From Planctomycetota bacterium (GTDB lineage: Bacteria > Planctomycetota > UBA1135), in the NCBI GenBank assembly GCA_027623585.1, contig JAQBVK010000101.1, positions 1 through 8,044 of the forward strand: a DNA stretch of 8,044 nt, read 5' to 3'. The translations under genes and the position numbers were made by a program. Positions 6,541-8,044 of the stretch are shown here, piece after piece. Under the pieces are notes generated by a model. That model ran no database searches and had not been told where the DNA came from. It saw only the letters and a list, made by a program, of their open reading frames with translations. Position 1 is the first letter of the stretch; every line of letters begins with the position of its first letter.

Positions 6541-8044
6541 GCCGCGCGGAGGCCGCGCCGCGCGAATCCGGACGCTCCGCCACGGCATCCGCTGACGCGA
6601 GTACGCACGAACGCGTGTTGATCGTGGACTTTGGCGCGCAGTACACGCAGTTGATCGCCCGTCGCGTGCGCGAACATTCCGTGCTCTCTGAGGTGGTGCC
6701 GCCAGCCCGCGCGCTCGAAGCCGCGCGCGCTCCGGGACTGAAGGGCATCGTGCTTTCCGGTGGCCCGGCGAGCGCTTACCTCGAGGGCGCGCCGACCTTG
6801 CCCGCCGAGATCTTGAAGCTGGGTGTGCCGGTGTTGGGCATCTGCTACGGCATGCAGTGGATGTGTGAGACGCTGGGTGGAAAGGTCGTGCCTGGCGAGT
6901 CGCGCGAGTTTGGCTTCACTCCGGTCGACGTCAGCGAACACGACGCATTACTCGCGGGCGTGTCTGGCCGCACCGTGGTGTGGATGAGCCACGGCGATCG
7001 CGTCGCCGCGCTGCCCGACGGATTCCGGCGCACGGCACGGAGCGCCGATTGCCCGGAAGCCGCGATCGGCGACGACGCGCGCAAGTTCTACGGCGTGCAG
7101 TTCCACCCGGAAGTGGGGCACACTCAAGAAGGCGCCATCATCCTGCGCAACTTTCTGCACCAGATCTGCGGCTGCCGCGGCGACTGGACGCCGGGAGACC
7201 TCGCGGAAGAATTGATCGGCGGCGTCAGCACGCAGCTCGGCGCGGACGGCGAGATGGTGCTCGGCCTCTCCGGCGGCGTGGACTCCAGCGTGGTCGGCGC
7301 GATCTGTCAGCGCGCGGTCGGGCGCCGCTGCCACGCAATTTTCGTGGACACCGGACTGCTCCGCGCCGGCGAGCGCGAATTGGTCGAGGGCGCCTACCGC
7401 GATCACTTCGACCTCGACCTGATCGTGGTGGACGCGGGCGCGCGCTTCCTCACCAAGCTCGCCGGCGTCACCGACCCGGAACGCAAGCGCAAAATCATCG
7501 GCCACGAGTTCGTCGAGGTCTTCCGAGAAGAAGCCAAGCGCTTCCCGCGCGCCGCTTTCTTGGGCCAAGGCACGCTCTATCCCGACGTGATCGAAAGCGT
7601 GTCTGCGCACGGCGGTCCCACGGCGGTGATCAAGAGTCACCACAACGTCGGCGGGCTACCCGAGGATCTCGAATTCGCGCTGGTCGAACCGCTGCGTCAG
7701 TTGTTCAAGGACGAAGTGCGCGTGCTCGGCCGCCATCTTGGCTTGCCCGAGGCAATGGTCGCGCGCCAGCCTTTCCCCGGCCCCGGTCTGGCGGTGCGTT
7801 GCGTCGGCGAATGCACGCCGGAGCGCGTGGCGCGTTTGCGCGAGGCGGATCGCATCGTGCGCGAAGAATTCGAGGCGCGCGGCGAGCACCAAGGCGTGTG
7901 GCAGTACTTCGCCGTTCTCACCGGCGCGCGTTCGGTCGGCGTGATGGGGGATCAGCGCACTTACGAGGAGGCCTGCGCGATCCGCGCGGTGCAATCCAAC
8001 GACGGCATGACCGCCGACTGGGTCTACCCGAGCCGCGCCTGCCT
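6537..8044 (+). CDS. guaA: GMP synthetase (glutamine-hydrolysing), 3' end outside window
   Basis: It converts XMP to GMP using ATP and ammonia released from glutamine. 502 codons are present with no stop; compared with the roughly 525-residue E. coli enzyme and allowing for a longer N-terminus, about 40 C-terminal residues are missing. The class I glutamine amidotransferase domain begins at about residue 28 (VLIVDFGAQYTQLIARRVRE). It has the triad Cys103 (GICYGMQ), His190 and Glu192 (FHPE). The ATP-pyrophosphatase domain has the P-loop-like LSGGVDSS (Ser245 onward). It is followed by FVDTGLLR, the lid region RKRKIIGHEF, FLGQGTLYPDVIES and KSHHNVGGLP. The dimerisation domain starts near RQPFPGPGLAVR and runs to SNDGMTADWVYPSR at the window edge. 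An N-terminal extension of about 20 residues rich in Ala, Ser, Arg and Glu precedes the usual start. It is fixed by the AAGGAGG 6 nt before the GTG, and there is no other plausible start codon. It forms an operon with guaB and acts on its product. Confidence 0.97.
   Translation, partial: MSRAEAAPRESGRSATASADASTHERVLIVDFGAQYTQLIARRVREHSVLSEVVPPARALEAARAPGLKGIVLSGGPASAYLEGAPTLPAEILKLGVPVLGICYGMQWMCETLGGKVVPGESREFGFTPVDVSEHDALLAGVSGRTVVWMSHGDRVAALPDGFRRTARSADCPEAAIGDDARKFYGVQFHPEVGHTQEGAIILRNFLHQICGCRGDWTPGDLAEELIGGVSTQLGADGEMVLGLSGGVDSSVVGAICQRAVGRRCHAIFVDTGLLRAGERELVEGAYRDHFDLDLIVVDAGARFLTKLAGVTDPERKRKIIGHEFVEVFREEAKRFPRAAFLGQGTLYPDVIESVSAHGGPTAVIKSHHNVGGLPEDLEFALVEPLRQLFKDEVRVLGRHLGLPEAMVARQPFPGPGLAVRCVGECTPERVARLREADRIVREEFEARGEHQGVWQYFAVLTGARSVGVMGDQRTYEEACAIRAVQSNDGMTADWVYPSRAC

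Noticed and set aside
4936..6588. Long (550-codon) open frame on the minus strand covering all of guaB
   Set aside because: It is antisense to a clear IMPDH, is His/Arg/Ala-rich with no recognisable domain, and is the expected mirror of GC-rich codon use. It also overlaps the E1-like start region.
1..8044. CRISPR arrays, tRNA/rRNA genes, insertion sequences, toxin-antitoxin or phage-defence genes
   Set aside because: No spaced direct repeats, tRNA-like folds, transposase motifs or defence domains were seen. Known genes account for nearly all of the sequence.

Overview
The window is GC-rich bacterial chromosomal DNA, densely packed with genes. It has no mobile elements, tRNA, rRNA or CRISPR. 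The phylum cannot be fixed from the sequence. The GldG/DUF4340 pair points to an ABC-transporter cluster found in several mainly Gram-negative phyla. The IMPDH and GMP synthetase genes are housekeeping genes.

Layout. (1) Positions 2-2207, plus strand: the end of an operon. It holds the C-terminal part of a GldG-like auxiliary protein, a complete DUF4340 protein whose ATG overlaps the preceding stop (ATGA), and a small unrecognised polytopic membrane protein starting 2 nt after the DUF4340 stop. The transporter's ATPase and permease genes would be expected upstream, outside the window. (2) Positions 2211-4985, minus strand: a 924-residue thiamine-diphosphate enzyme of the homodimeric 2-oxoacid dehydrogenase E1 / transketolase-like superfamily (AceE/MdeB-like). 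It converges on the membrane-protein gene with only 3 bp between the two stop codons. (3) Positions 4986-5088: a 103-bp divergent control region with a perfect TATAAT on the minus strand. It also carries a strong Shine-Dalgarno on the plus strand that conflicts with the start of guaB expected from homology. (4) Positions 5089-8044, plus strand: guaB (IMP dehydrogenase) and guaA (GMP synthetase, cut off by the window end), overlapping by GTGA. Together they convert IMP to XMP to GMP.

The guaBA operon is ordinary purine metabolism and the first cluster is a known but poorly understood transporter type. I did not find a convincing new multi-gene system. The points most worth a second look are the E1-like enzyme (serine in place of glycine in the GDG cofactor motif, no E2 or E3 gene nearby), the unknown membrane protein attached to the GldG/DUF4340 cluster, and the start and promoter arrangement between the E1 gene and guaB.
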